This document shows positions 1-10,270 of a DNA stretch of 64,000 nucleotides, one piece after another; position 1 is the stretch's first letter; each line of letters opens with the position of its first letter. Source of the stretch: Darksidea phi (Eukaryota; Ascomycota; Dothideomycetes; Pleosporales; Lentitheciaceae); assembly GCA_030770425.1 (NCBI GenBank), contig JASJFT010000135.1, forward strand, positions 59,775-123,774. The letters run 5' to 3'. The position numbers were made by a program, and so were the translations under genes. Below the pieces are notes generated by a model. That model made no database searches. It saw nothing but the letters and a program-made list of their open reading frames with translations, and had not been told where the DNA came from.

Positions 1-2017
1 GGGCCATCCATACGCCACCGATCACCAACCTATGCAGATGTCAGCAAGAGTCAACCATCTTCTCGATTGTACTCAATGCCACCTGCCTTAAGCGGCCCTT
101 TAGTTTTCTTCGTTTCGTAAAACGAGATTACTTCGGAATCCCTGAATGCGAACGCTTCGTTGAAGCTGTCCCCAAGGTTCCGAAGAACTTCTGATCCCTT
201 GCCGAGCGTCTCAAGGAAGTATCTATTTGGCTGGTCTCCTACCATAGCTACGAGGCTGTCAATATTCATGCCTTGATTTGGGGTCCCGAAAAATAGGGCG
301 CCGTATGTTGAGGTCAAATTTGCGCGATCGGAATCATTGCCCTTGGCCATGCTCACAAGTGCCTACAGGGAATTAGTGAGTTTGGAAAGGCAAGGACGGC
401 GGGGTTCTGATACTTGTTTGATAAGGAGACCTCCAAGGCCGTGTCCGATGAAGACTAGAGGAATTTTGGGACTGGTTCCCTATCCAAGAATCAGTTCCAG
501 CACCGGCGAACCATTTGACGCGATACATACACTTTCAAAACTCCTAATGCTTCTCAGTCCACTGCGTAACTGACTAGCAAGGGCGCTAATATTCTGAAAT
601 GAGGTGCTGTCGAAAAGTTGAGAGTCATGGCCGTACACAATAACGCGCGTGCCGTTAAGATCGCGAGGCAGGGAGTCGCGTAACCACATGTCTTGCCCTC
701 CCTTTTGCTTGAATGAACCAAATGCATGACCTCCAAGCCCAGACACGGCTATTATACTTGGTCAAATCAGCTTTCATTATTGCACGTTGAGAGCACGGTT
801 GAGGCTTACTCCATCTTGTGTTCAGACTGACTCTTGAAGGAGCTGAAGGGCGTGAACCCCCTGAAATGGGTGTCAATTAGGAGATAGAGAACGTTGCTAC
901 CCGCACCAATAGGCGCATTGGATGAGTCTTGGGAGCTGGTGTTTAGAGAGAATGCGAAACTCCATTCATCTTGGGATTCGCTTTCGAGAACGCTCGGTAA
1001 CTCAAGGAAGGATACTGTCGCCACGTTCTCGTCACGGTGAGGGCTTGCAGCAAGGGAGCCTATCACAACCATATCTGCGCGGACTTTGCAGACGGAGCTC
1101 AGGAGGTTTTGTGTTTCTACCACGCCATATTGAATTGGAATGCCTCTGACTCTGTAGAAGGTGTCCCTTTTAGTGTGCGTTCTTTGACTAGGGCCCAATT
1201 CTGAGAAGGGCGCGATTTGTAGCCATTCCACTTCGTTCAGTTCATTAAAATGAGGTGTGCGTGGAGCGGCACCTTTGGATGTTTTTCCATTGAACAAGAG
1301 AGGATCATCCTTGGACCACCAAGTTGGTGACAGAACACGGGCAAATCGACGATTTGATCGGCCTCTAGAAATAGTAACATTTGCTTCAAAAGGCCCTCTA
1401 TGTTCAACGACTACGCTTAGACTTAAATCGTCCAACAATGGCCAGTTCCCATTCTTGGCTTCATTTGTGACTGTCCAGACCGCCTGATGGGGCTTCTCAC
1501 GTCGTGTCGGGACCCATGGCTTTCCTATGATGCTCGTGTCGTGCTCGTCCCCTGCATCCATCGGCTGGGTAAGAGAAGCATTGGCTCGGTTGATATTGTC
1601 CCAGTTCAGCTTTTCGATCTCCCATCTACGAGCCCGCCGCTTGACAGAAGAGTAGCCATGCACCTTACAGGGCGTGAGGCAACGGACGATTGGATGATCG
1701 GCGTTCTCGTATATTAAAGATGCAGATTTCTTGAAGGATATTGAGATTTCAAAGTGATCAAAGAGAGATCGTCGGTCTGCCAGCCGGAAGTAGAACTTCA
1801 TTACGAGTAGACATGCCGGACTATCATTCCACAACCCATATCCTACTCGTTGTACCTCTCCGACGACATTCAGCCCTATATTCTTCACTTCTCGGTTCGT
1901 TACGATGGTCCTGATGTCATTCTGATTATTCTTCTGACCGAGTTCTAACTCTGCAGGGTCCGGGGTGAGGTCCGCTGAGCGTGTTCCGTAGGACTGAAGC
2001 ACGTCGTCGGGTTTCAT
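1..2017 (-). CDS. SERAC1-like alpha/beta-hydrolase-fold protein, 3' end outside window
   Basis: Five-part reading on the minus strand. Exon 1 is 2017-810 (ATG at 2017; about 402 residues), exon 2 756-531, exon 3 479-414, exon 4 from 362 toward the left edge. Introns 809-757, 530-480 and 413-363 (53, 51, 51 bp) have GT-AG ends and CTGAT or CTAAT branch-like sites, and splicing keeps family motifs in frame. Residues 1 to about 270 are an unrecognised, beta-rich region. About 290-350 looks like an RRM/ferredoxin-type segment (YRVRGIP, then ATVSF). Next come DTHFRGFTPFSS, DIIAVSGLGGHAFGSF, MWLRDSLP, IPLVFIGHGLGGLLIKQ and YGALFFGTPNQGM, the usual order in fungal SERAC1/DUF676-type hydrolase domains that often head NACHT or TPR/ankyrin NLR-like proteins. 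The nucleophile elbow reads GHGLGG, without serine, so it may be a non-catalytic fold. Any NACHT or repeat part would lie beyond position 1. The reading frame stops at 53-51 unless another intron is used there. Confidence 0.8.
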
Positions 2018-2343
2018 GACTACTACTTTGCTGCAAATCCTCTTCGTTAGCTACTTTGTATTGATTCGGGTACAGGGAATAATCGCTGACATACAAGGGT
2101 AATAGTTGGCGCTGCTTCTCATGGGTTGCGTTTCCTGCTTACAGAAATGTAACACACAGCTTGCGACGGAGATTTGCTGTCGTCCCGCAAAGGCTCCACT
2201 GATCAACGTAGCATGTGTGCTCAGGCCTCACCAGATGAAATTTGGGCAATGGTGCGCAAGGCAAGGACCGATATTCTGCCGCTTAACCACCAAATCTAAC
2301 TAACCCCGGGCGTTCCAACCACTCACTCGATATCGCTACAGCC
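2018..2343. promoter_or_regulatory. Shared upstream region of two divergent genes
   Basis: These 326 bp separate the start codons of the hydrolase-like gene (minus) and the TPR-CHAT gene (plus), so both promoters must be here or inside the genes. I see no TATA box placed convincingly for either gene and no convincing open reading frame. The promoter role is inferred from position only. Confidence 0.45.
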
Positions 2344-5300
2344 ATGGATGAGGGAGGGAGCGCATTGGTTGAGGCTCGCCGTCTTCGTGCACTTGGGCAA
2401 TTGGGACAGGCAGCCACTCTGCTGGAGTCCGTCTCTGCAACACGGAGAGATCCTGAGTTATTGAGTGAGCGAGCGGATATTCTGATGTCCCAAGGATACT
2501 GGAGAAAAGCGCTCGGCATTCTCGAAGGAGTGAGGATTGAGGGTGACCAGGCAAGCTCTGATCATCTTCGGGCTCGAATTCAGATGCAACTCTGCTTTGT
2601 CCGGCCGGTGGTGGAAGCCTCCTTTGGACAGAGTGTGGAGACCGCAAAACGTCTCCACCGTCAGCACCTGCTTGGCATTGACTGGAGCAACGCCGACAGA
2701 AATTTGGTCTGCCTCAACTAAATCTCTGCTATATTAGTTCTCTGACCAGTTGAGCAGATCATAACGCAGTCTTACTTCTTCAAGGTCATACATATTGCAA
2801 AATTGTTCAGAATGATAGATTCACACAACTTGGTGGAGACTGTAGCTGTTGAAATACAGTCTTGCTTCGCGGCGATTTTGAGGCGCGGAATATACGAAGA
2901 TGCATACTCAATCGCGTTCAATTTCCACAATGTACAAGATGGTCCGACCTCGAATGCCCTTTTGAGGGCTTTGTTGAATGACAGCAAGATTCCCCCTTTG
3001 GTCAAAGCAAAAGTCATGCGCGATCTTACCCAATCGAGGAAGCTTGAGAATGTTGATGTGGACCCTGATGACCTTGAAACCACCGCAAGAGATATATTCA
3101 TCCAATTTGGGCACGTTCACGGCGCTTTGGACATTGACTTCAACCGGGCATGCAGGAGCCTTAAAAGCGGGGCTGGTTCTATAGCCGACCATTGGGCGAC
3201 TATTCAAAATTACATCCGCGAAATAGAAGCTCTCGACGACCAGAGTAAAGCTCAATATGCCATTGAGCATCTCCAGAATTTTGATATCCAGCGACAGCTC
3301 GTTCGCGATCAGGAAGAACAATCGCGCAAAGAAGAAGCGAGGCTCTTTTGGATAATGCGGCAAATAGGTGCAATTGCACATTGGCTCCGTCAGTCAGGAC
3401 ACACATCTAAGGCGATCGAAGGGGCAGAAGCACTGTTTCAAGAAATCCAGACATCTGACTGCGGCTGGATTAAAGGGTTTGTAGCCCAAAATCTGACCCT
3501 CGCGTACGTCGCCATTGATGACCATGACCGTGCGCTCAAATGGGCACATATGTGCTACAGCAACTGGGAACCTCTCGAACCTTTGGACAAAGCGGAAGCC
3601 CGAAAGCAAATCTTGACTATCGAGGTGATTCCACGCTTTCCGGATGCTAATAATCAACCGAAGTTGTTGGAAACGACTTGGTCGCACGTGCAGGAAGAAA
3701 TTGCTGCAGGACTTTTCGGATCAGCTATTGAGAAGATTGAAATCATACTTTCAACAGTTCTCATGCGCGATCGAAAGCTCGATGCCACTCCTTGGATAGA
3801 GACATTTGATTGTCTACTCAGTGATCTTCCGGAGCCGGAGGCGACTATCAAGCGCGCGGGCTTCTACCAGATACAAGCAGATTTCAGCCTTGCAGATGCC
3901 CAAAACCGATCTGATGTGACTAAAGAACACGAAGCGGTCGAGCTGATGGAGAAATCAGTAACTCTGTACATTGCACAGAAGCTACTATTCCACGCTGCGA
4001 ACAGTCGCCAGAAATGTGCGCTCCTACATTTCGCGATTTTCCGCAAGGTCCCGTCGATCACAGAATTGCAAAAAGCTGTGGAGCAATTCGAGGTAGCAGG
4101 AGATTACTTCCGTCTGATTGATCATGCGGTGCAAATCGAAAGCAACACGTTCTGGATCGCGTTTTGCTGCTTCGAAGGGTGGCGCCACGGGTGGCTCAAC
4201 AGTTCCCTGGTTCTTGATACATTACTCTCCGCAGAGTTGGTGAGGGATCAGCAGAGAAGTGAACTCTCCATTTTGGGTGGTCTAGATGCCATCACTAGTA
4301 AGCAGCGGCTGCGCACCAACAAAAATCTCCGGAAACTCTACAACATGGCATTCACTGTCTGCTCGAAGGATAACCAACCCGAGAAGCTCTGGGAATGGAT
4401 CCAGAAAGCAAAAGCACGGAGCCTTTCCGACGCCTTAGGGCTAGGCGTCCTGGTTCCCGAGGTCCTGGAAGGCGAGATCCAGAGAAACAAGGAAACAAGG
4501 GACCTCTACAACGAGGAGCAAAAGCTTCAGAATGCTATTCAAACCTGTGACGAGGACCAGCGGCTAGCTTTTCGTAGCGACCTGTGGGCTTTGCAAAAGC
4601 AGATGAAGGAACATTCTTGTCTCAGAGAGCTCATCCAACTCCGAGAAGGGCATTCGATTGACCTCAATCGTATTAGGAAGCTGTTACCCTCTGGCCAAGA
4701 AGCCTCTCCACAAGCCCGGCTGATTTTCGTTGACTGGTTTCTTATGAACACTCAGATCCATGTATGTATCCTCAAAGGCCAAGGTGATCCATTGGTCCAG
4801 CGATGCAACATTGAGTATAGTACTGTCTTGTCATGGAGAATTGAGTATCTAGACTCCGAAGAAGGAAGAAGCAAGAGCATTAGGAGGCCAGATGACGAGG
4901 ACAATCCACTTAGACAACTGGACCCTCTTGTTGCCCCTCTTGAGGGTATAGCTGGTGAGGGTGATATCTTCGTCTTCTCCGTCACGGATGTTCTCCATTC
5001 GCTTCCGGTCCACGCACTTTGGATAGAAGAAGAGCCGATTATCGCGAGCCAGCCGGTAGTTTACAGTGCTAGTTTGACGACATTCGTACAATGCCGGGAT
5101 AGGTCACATGCCCACAAGGGCGATCCCCAGACTATGGCCGTATTGGCTGCGTATGAGACCGCCAATGAGGAGTTTAAGGAGGATAGTCTCAAAGAAAGAA
5201 CGAACATTCGCAAGTCTGTGGAAGAACTTGGTCGTGATAGAGAAGCAACCACATTCTTCGGAAGGGCATGCTGTAAGGAAACATTGGCGTCGGCTCTCCA

Positions 5301-5742
5301 ATCTTGTTCGCTAGTGCACTTCCATGGGCACTGCCACCTGAACAAATCAGCAATAACCGATCAAGCATTAGTACTTTCCGATGGAAACTTTTCTGTTCGG
5401 GACATCTTCGACATTAAACTGATGGCCCTGCATGTGACTCTTATCGCCTGTGACTCGGCATCGCAGAGTATCGACGCAGGCGACGAACCCCTCGGTATTG
5501 TGAGTGCATTGTTGTACGCCGGCGCGTCTTCTGTTCTTGGTACAATCTGGCCTATCGCGTCTGGATGTGGCCGAGAATTCTCTCGAGAATTTTATACCAA
5601 CATGAGGGCATGCAACAAAGAGGGCATAACAGACTTAGCGGTTGCGTTGCAACAAACGGTAAAGACCATTAAAGGGGAATACGAGACGAGCTCGCCGTAC
5701 TACTGGGCTTCATTCGTTCTACATGGGTCCAACTGGTTTTAA
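2344..5742 (+). CDS. TPR-CHAT protein (caspase-like CHAT protease domain)
   Basis: Two exons: 2344-2706 and about 2758 or 2770 to 5742 (TAA), giving about 1111-1115 residues. The donor is GTCTGC at 2707; a CTGAC branch-like site at 2742-2746 precedes acceptors at 2757 and 2769, both of which keep the frame. Without splicing, TAA (2719) and TGA (2743) interrupt it. The N-terminal and central part (about residues 1-800) is helical with TPR-like pairs, for example around ALGQLGQAATLLES and DDHDRALKWAHMCY. From about residue 835 a CHAT domain is clear: LPVHALW, then LVHFHGHCHL with the candidate catalytic His at codon 5329, then LIACDSA with the candidate Cys at codon 5449, and SSVLGTIWPI and YYWASFVLHG near the end. 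CHAT domains are clan CD proteases related to caspases and separase; fungal TPR-CHAT proteins are mostly uncharacterised. The His is followed by Cys rather than the more usual Gly. No signal peptide, so probably cytosolic. Confidence 0.85.
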
Positions 5743-5886
5743 AGCATGTATCGGCAAAGGTTCGAGCTAGTATATTAGCTCCAGTGGGTGGTCTATGCCT
5801 ATTGCATGGCTATAGGACTGATGACCGTGGTTGTGGGAGCTTCCTTCGCGCAGGCTGCGCATGCACCTAGGAGGCAGGAATTGCCG
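5743..5886. other. Intergenic, no feature seen
   Basis: Short stretch after the TPR-CHAT stop; presumably its 3' UTR. I see no gene here. Confidence 0.4.
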
Positions 5887-6138
5887 GCACACCTAGACTC
5901 TTGCCCGACCAATTCGCGCCATGTAAGGTTTACTAGATTCCTTAGATGTGCGGACATAAGAAAGGAGACGAACTCGTTTAGGAGGTTTTATCGGGACTAG
6001 GGGAAATATGACAGGCTGGAGGGACTGTACAGAGCTCATTTAAAGGAAGATACAGGGAGTTTCGATAGAAGTAGCATGAACCTGTTGCGAAGCATAGGCA
6101 ACCTGGCGTTAAGGTACAGGAATCAAGGCCAGTAGGAG
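5887..6138 (+). pseudogene. Broken tetratricopeptide-repeat (kinesin-light-chain type) fragment
   Basis: In the frame of position 6001 the translation runs TNSFRRFYRD, stop (TAG 5998-6000), GKYDRLEGLYRAHLKED, then SIGNLALRYRNQGQ and a second TAG. The pattern of GKYDRLEGLY and NLALRYRNQGQ matches the 42-residue TPR units of fungal NLR-like proteins, where the residue before GKY is usually Gln. The first TAG therefore fits a CAG-to-TAG change, as RIP makes. No start, no flanking units and no continuation are visible, so this is a remnant rather than a gene. It follows the TPR-CHAT gene on the same strand, but its TPR type differs, so it is more likely a relic of another TPR protein than its 3' end. 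Confidence 0.5.
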
Positions 6139-6640
6139 ACTCAACATTGTTGAATAACGATTTCTCGGAAACGATTTCCAATTCTTTGAAAGGGTAACAA
6201 AAACCGAGAAATCTGGCCGGTAAGGATTTGAATGATGTTGGAAAGTGACTTGTAGGTGTCGCCAAATGGTGGCTTAAAACAAGCGTTAATAATTTCCCGA
6301 GCTCGTTTCCGGGCCGCAGCACGGAGGGTAGGCATCAAGAGAAGAACAGAAGATACGGCGAACAAAAGGCTAACCTTCTGCTCCTAAGAATAGAGGTATA
6401 TTTAACCGTGACAGAAGAGGCTATCCTAATGACACGACCCCACCGGTCCTGCACGTCTAGCCACCGCAAATCTTACCTTTCCTGATTCGATTTTTGTCCG
6501 CATCATCTGAGAAGGCGGCGATGTATTACCGCCATCGGACACCCTTGTCATAAAGGCCCAGCTTGCAACACCTTGTCCTGCTGTGCCGCATCAAAACGCA
6601 CATCTTCCGAGCGAGCAGCTTCCACCTCAAGCATTTTTTA
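6139..6640. other. Gene-free stretch, no supported feature
   Basis: About 500 bp of ordinary base composition. Minus-strand frames of about 75-115 codons cover 5978-6365, but they resemble nothing I know and have no supporting splice structure. Nothing else stands out. Confidence 0.4.
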
Positions 6641-7130
6641 TTAACTCCTAAGAGAACTATCTATATATATTATTTCTACTATAAAATATAGAACTTCGTA
6701 TACTAGCTATATATCTACTTTAAGATAATCTAATAAACAGCCATATACTTATATATAACTAATATAATAATATAGCTAAAATATATAAATAGTATACTAT
6801 ATAATATAAACAGCTTTAGTATAAAGTTCTTTAATACTATAGCTATCTAAACTTTAATTTAAAATACTTTTTACTACTATACGTTATCTAAAGCTTCTAC
6901 GTATACTATATCTAAGGAATTAAATATATTATTTTAGTAGTTTAGTAATCTAAATATAAATAGAATAGGTATAGACTATATATTTATTAAAAAAACTATA
7001 AACTATATCTAACGCGCTCTCTATATATACTTAGATATTACTAATACTATATATAGTAATACTACTACTATTACTAAGGTCTAGTATATACGTAGAGAAT
7101 ATAAAGTATAGAAATGCTAATATATACCAA
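6641..7130. repeat. AT-rich RIP-like tract
   Basis: Composition switches abruptly at about 6640 to TA-rich DNA in which CpA and TpG are nearly gone, then returns to normal at about 7130. This is the same signature as the 46 kb block at the right end, so it is probably a small RIPed transposon relic. No motif of a specific element is readable. Confidence 0.6.
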
Positions 7131-7354
7131 GATATGCCGTGCCAGCTTCATATTACGCTGTTTCGTAGTCGCAGCAACAGTCTCATGAAAGCGCTTCGGC
7201 TCATGAACGAGTGCACGCCATGTGAAAGCGCAAACGCACCGTAGAAATCCATACCATGCAGTCACCATCCGCACATACTTCCATAGACCTACCACGTATA
7301 ATTTCTATACTATACATAATTTAGATGTGCACCAAATTTCAATATTCAAAAAAC

Positions 7355-7553
7355 GCAACTCAAACACAGGTCCTTAGGGTCAAGTGGCCAGTGACATACT
7401 GGGGACCAATTCCGAGGGCTTATACACATGTGGGATCTGGGGGCAAAATGTGGGCTGTCATAGTCGCTGGGGACATCCTGCCAGAGGTAGGACCGGGGAC
7501 ACCCAGGACCTGTGTTCGAGTTGCACCTAGGGGCGAAAAAAAAAAAAAAAAAA
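7355..7553 (+). repeat. Inverted-repeat element with tRNA-like B box and poly(A)
   Basis: A 20-base arm at 7355-7374 is the reverse complement of 7505-7524 with one mismatch. The mismatch (A in the left arm, G expected) is a transition. The right arm holds GTGTTCGAGTTGC, close to the RNA polymerase III B box, and is followed by a short G-rich stretch and a run of 18 A (7536-7553). This suggests a tRNA-derived retroposon or a foldback element. I cannot fold a full cloverleaf or find an A box with confidence, nor target-site duplications. Confidence 0.4.
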
Positions 7554-7751
7554 TCTTTTTGGGACCTTTTTGCGTAGGTCGAGGGTTGATGGTGGGAGAT
7601 TTGGTACATGATGTGGTGGTTACTAGTGGGGGGTGAACACGGACGGGATATTTACAACGAGATGCGCTTTGGTGGCAGCAGTGCTGCATTCGATGAAAGG
7701 ACCGCGATAGTAGCGATGATGAATTATGATTTCCTTTAAGATGGCAGAGAT

Positions 7752-9591
7752 TTATCGCTTCAGTCCGGACCTCGATTTGCCTTTCAGCGGCGACTGTGGA
7801 ATTCTTTTGCCTTTTCGCTTGGAGGTCTGACCCACTCTAAGTACTATCTGGTCCTCCGCTTTTCCCCGACCATTATCTCTAGTAGATGTTTTGGCCAGTC
7901 CATGCGTCACAAACATGACTTTGAGTACTGTGTCCGGGCTTCGCTCGCTCAAGAGCTGTGGAAATGTTGTAAATATTTGATGAAACTCCTCCACAGATTC
8001 AGAGGATATGGCGCCGGTTTCAATTATGATGTATACGAGTTTGAAATGCGCGAGGATCTTTGCGAGAAGTGTTGCATAATCGTTCAATGAATGTGCTGCG
8101 TTGAATATCCGAATGTATGAAGAGACAATGAGGTCTGTGTACGAGAAGGAGTCTCTACTTAGAGCTTGAGAAACAAGGCTCTTGAGGACTTCAAATATAT
8201 TGTAATCCACGTTCTTTTGTTTTAGAACCCAAAGCACTGCGACTTCGGAATGGAGAAGCTGCTCAATGACGTTGATGCAGAATTCACGGATGTTGAGTCG
8301 ATCGCGAAAAGTTGCTCTTAGTTCTATAGAGGAGTGCGAAGGAGACTGATCCCACGACTGAAGTTGCCGCGAATTCCAGAACGGGGCACAATTGGCGGTT
8401 GAGGATACTTTTCGCACTCGTCGCAGAAGAAGTGCGTGCTCGTACGCCGATTTGGGGTCAATAGTACAAGAACTCGAAATGATCGAGAGCGCTTGCGTGA
8501 GCTGCATCTCGGAAAGTTGGTGACAAATATCGAATTGCGTAGCCTTAATATCCTGCTTCATAATGACAATTTCTTGTAAAAGGTTTTGCTCAGTCGAGGC
8601 CTGATTTTGATGCGTCTGTTGCACAAGGGTGGCTAAGTCCTGTAGCTGTCGATGAACTGCTTGAAACTGCCGTTCTTGGTGCTGTTCTCGAATTATTGCA
8701 TTGAGCTGATGCTGCATCTCATCCAGTCGACTCTGCACATCCGTTCTAAATCCGTCTTGTGCAACTCTTTCTTGGCGCAATTCCTCATGTATATCTCTTT
8801 GCTCGGCCTGGCTTCCAGCTACTGAGAGGTCGGTCACTTTGCCAAGTGTCTTCCTGATGTCTTCGACAAGATCATCATATCGTAGAGCCGCGGGTCTTAT
8901 GACTGACTGGATAGCGCGAGAAGCTGTTCCAGTTTCGTACCAGTCTAGTGCGCGTAATAGAAATGTGATGATGTGACAATTCAACGTCATGATGGTGTTT
9001 TTCATTTTCTCAGTCGGGTATAGGGTTTCGGCGAGTTCAACTTGAGATAGCGCATCGCCAATATCGTTGAGGGCGGTCACAATTGTTAAGCCTAACCGTT
9101 CGTGCTCGACCATGGACTATTTACATCATCAGCATGGCTCTCGAAACAGCTGAACACTGTATCTTACGCCAAAGACGATTTTCAATGCCCCCCACGCTAA
9201 AGATACGTACTCTGGGTGATGCTGCACCATTACATCCATCACCTTCCCATAGTACCCGACTCGCTTGGAGAATGCCACGGCGCATTTGTAAGACTTTGAA
9301 TGTTCCTTCTTAGAGTGATAGTGAGCTTGAGCTCTAGATACTACCTCGACGATATCTTGCAGCCTGGTCGTTTTCAGCTCGTCAAGCCGGGCACCCTTCT
9401 TGGAGGTTGATGTCAACTTCTGCTTGAATACTGCCAAGCTTCGTTCGAAAGTAGTTTGCGCTACAGCGGACGCGTTCGTTCATCGGGTGTATTAGCAGTG
9501 TCAGCTGAAGGGTGCAAGCATGTACTCACGAGGCTAAGTACCACGACGACGTCACCGAGAAGTCGCTCGGGCCTACCGTTCTGTACGCCAT
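7752..9591 (-). CDS. DUF7708-domain protein with coiled coil and basic tail
   Basis: Three exons on the minus strand: 9591-9530, 9438-9168 and 9116-7752 (565 residues). Intron 9167-9117 (GTAAGA...AG, 51 bp, CTGAT branch) is well supported because it joins WGALKIVFG to MVEHERLGL in the pattern of the fungal DUF7708 domain. The first intron (9529-9439, donor GTGAGT) and the ATG at 9591 are my best model but less sure. Residues about 60-210 are DUF7708 (HHPEYVSLAWGALK, then ETLYPTEKM, WYETG, AEQRDIHEEL). Then comes a Gln-rich coiled coil of about 90 residues. A region with SHSSIELRATFRDR, LNIREFCINVIEQLL and VAVLWVLKQ follows; it resembles the STAND-like region after DUF7708 in larger fungal proteins, but I see no Walker A. 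The tail (SKRKGKRIPQ, KGKSRSGLKR) looks like a nuclear localisation signal. No ankyrin or WD repeats follow. Biochemical role unknown. Confidence 0.75.
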
Positions 9592-10270
9592 CGACCCTAC
9601 AACAACAAATACCCTCAGGCTCAGAGGCGTGCGAATATGAACATTCCAGATGAAACGAGGTGACTTCAGAAGGCTGCATGGGCCTCGGGGCAGCTGACCA
9701 TTTACCGGTTAGTCGGCGTCCGGAACAACCCCGGTACTGGACGAGGGGATAATAAGCAACGCCCTCCTTCAGCTGCGCACTTGGCCGGGATGAATTTCCG
9801 CCCCTCAGCCTGACACGGCATTATTACTTTAACGCACTGAATCTTCCACAACTCCTGCGCCTGAATCAGTGTTGTGAAAGCGCAGTCGCACGCTTTCGGT
9901 AAAATGCGCTAGCAGTACTCCGTACATACCACGGAGCACGTATTGCCAGAAAGTGAGCCGTGAGAGAGCTTGATCATACGCAGTAAGTGTACCACTTTTC
10001 GTACGCAGCTTGTTGTCTCCTCTTGCGTGAGTCATGACGGGTACATCGTTGGTCACCAAAGGGCCTGTCAGACGTTCGTCACTACTTATTTTCTAAGTCA
10101 CTGAAACTATGCGGCTCTCTTGCCCTTGAGGCTTGATGCGCGCGTATGTGGGCCTCCTAAGCGTTGCTGAAAACTGAGTCAGATTTATACGCAAGCTGGA
10201 TTCTTGAGTCCCACCATATGATAGGGGGGGAAACACTTTGTATGCATGTCATAGCATCAATCTTCGGACC
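9592..10270. other. Divergent intergenic region
   Basis: About 680 bp between the start of the DUF7708 gene (minus) and the DUF7025 gene (plus). Minus-strand open stretches here lack family resemblance. Presumably it carries both promoters; no specific element is recognised. Confidence 0.4.

Noticed and set aside
5788..6000. Plus-strand frame with a hydrophobic start (possible signal peptide)
   Set aside because: It begins at GTG, and its 3' part is the broken TPR fragment; the hydrophobic stretch is short and unsupported.
5978..6365. Minus-strand frames of 114 and 74 codons
   Set aside because: They overlap each other and partly the TPR relic on the other strand, with no family resemblance and no splice signals that make a longer protein.
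6641..7130. AT-rich tract as replication origin or centromere core
   Set aside because: RIP dinucleotide signature explains it; nothing points to an origin.
7505..7535. A genuine tRNA gene
   Set aside because: Only the B-box half is tRNA-like; acceptor and anticodon stems do not pair.
7325..7636. Plus-strand frame of 103 codons across the poly(A)
   Set aside because: Translation includes a poly-Lys run from the A tract and matches nothing; it lies in the inverted-repeat element.
9829..10059. Minus-strand frame between two genes
   Set aside because: No similarity, no start context, in a likely promoter region.
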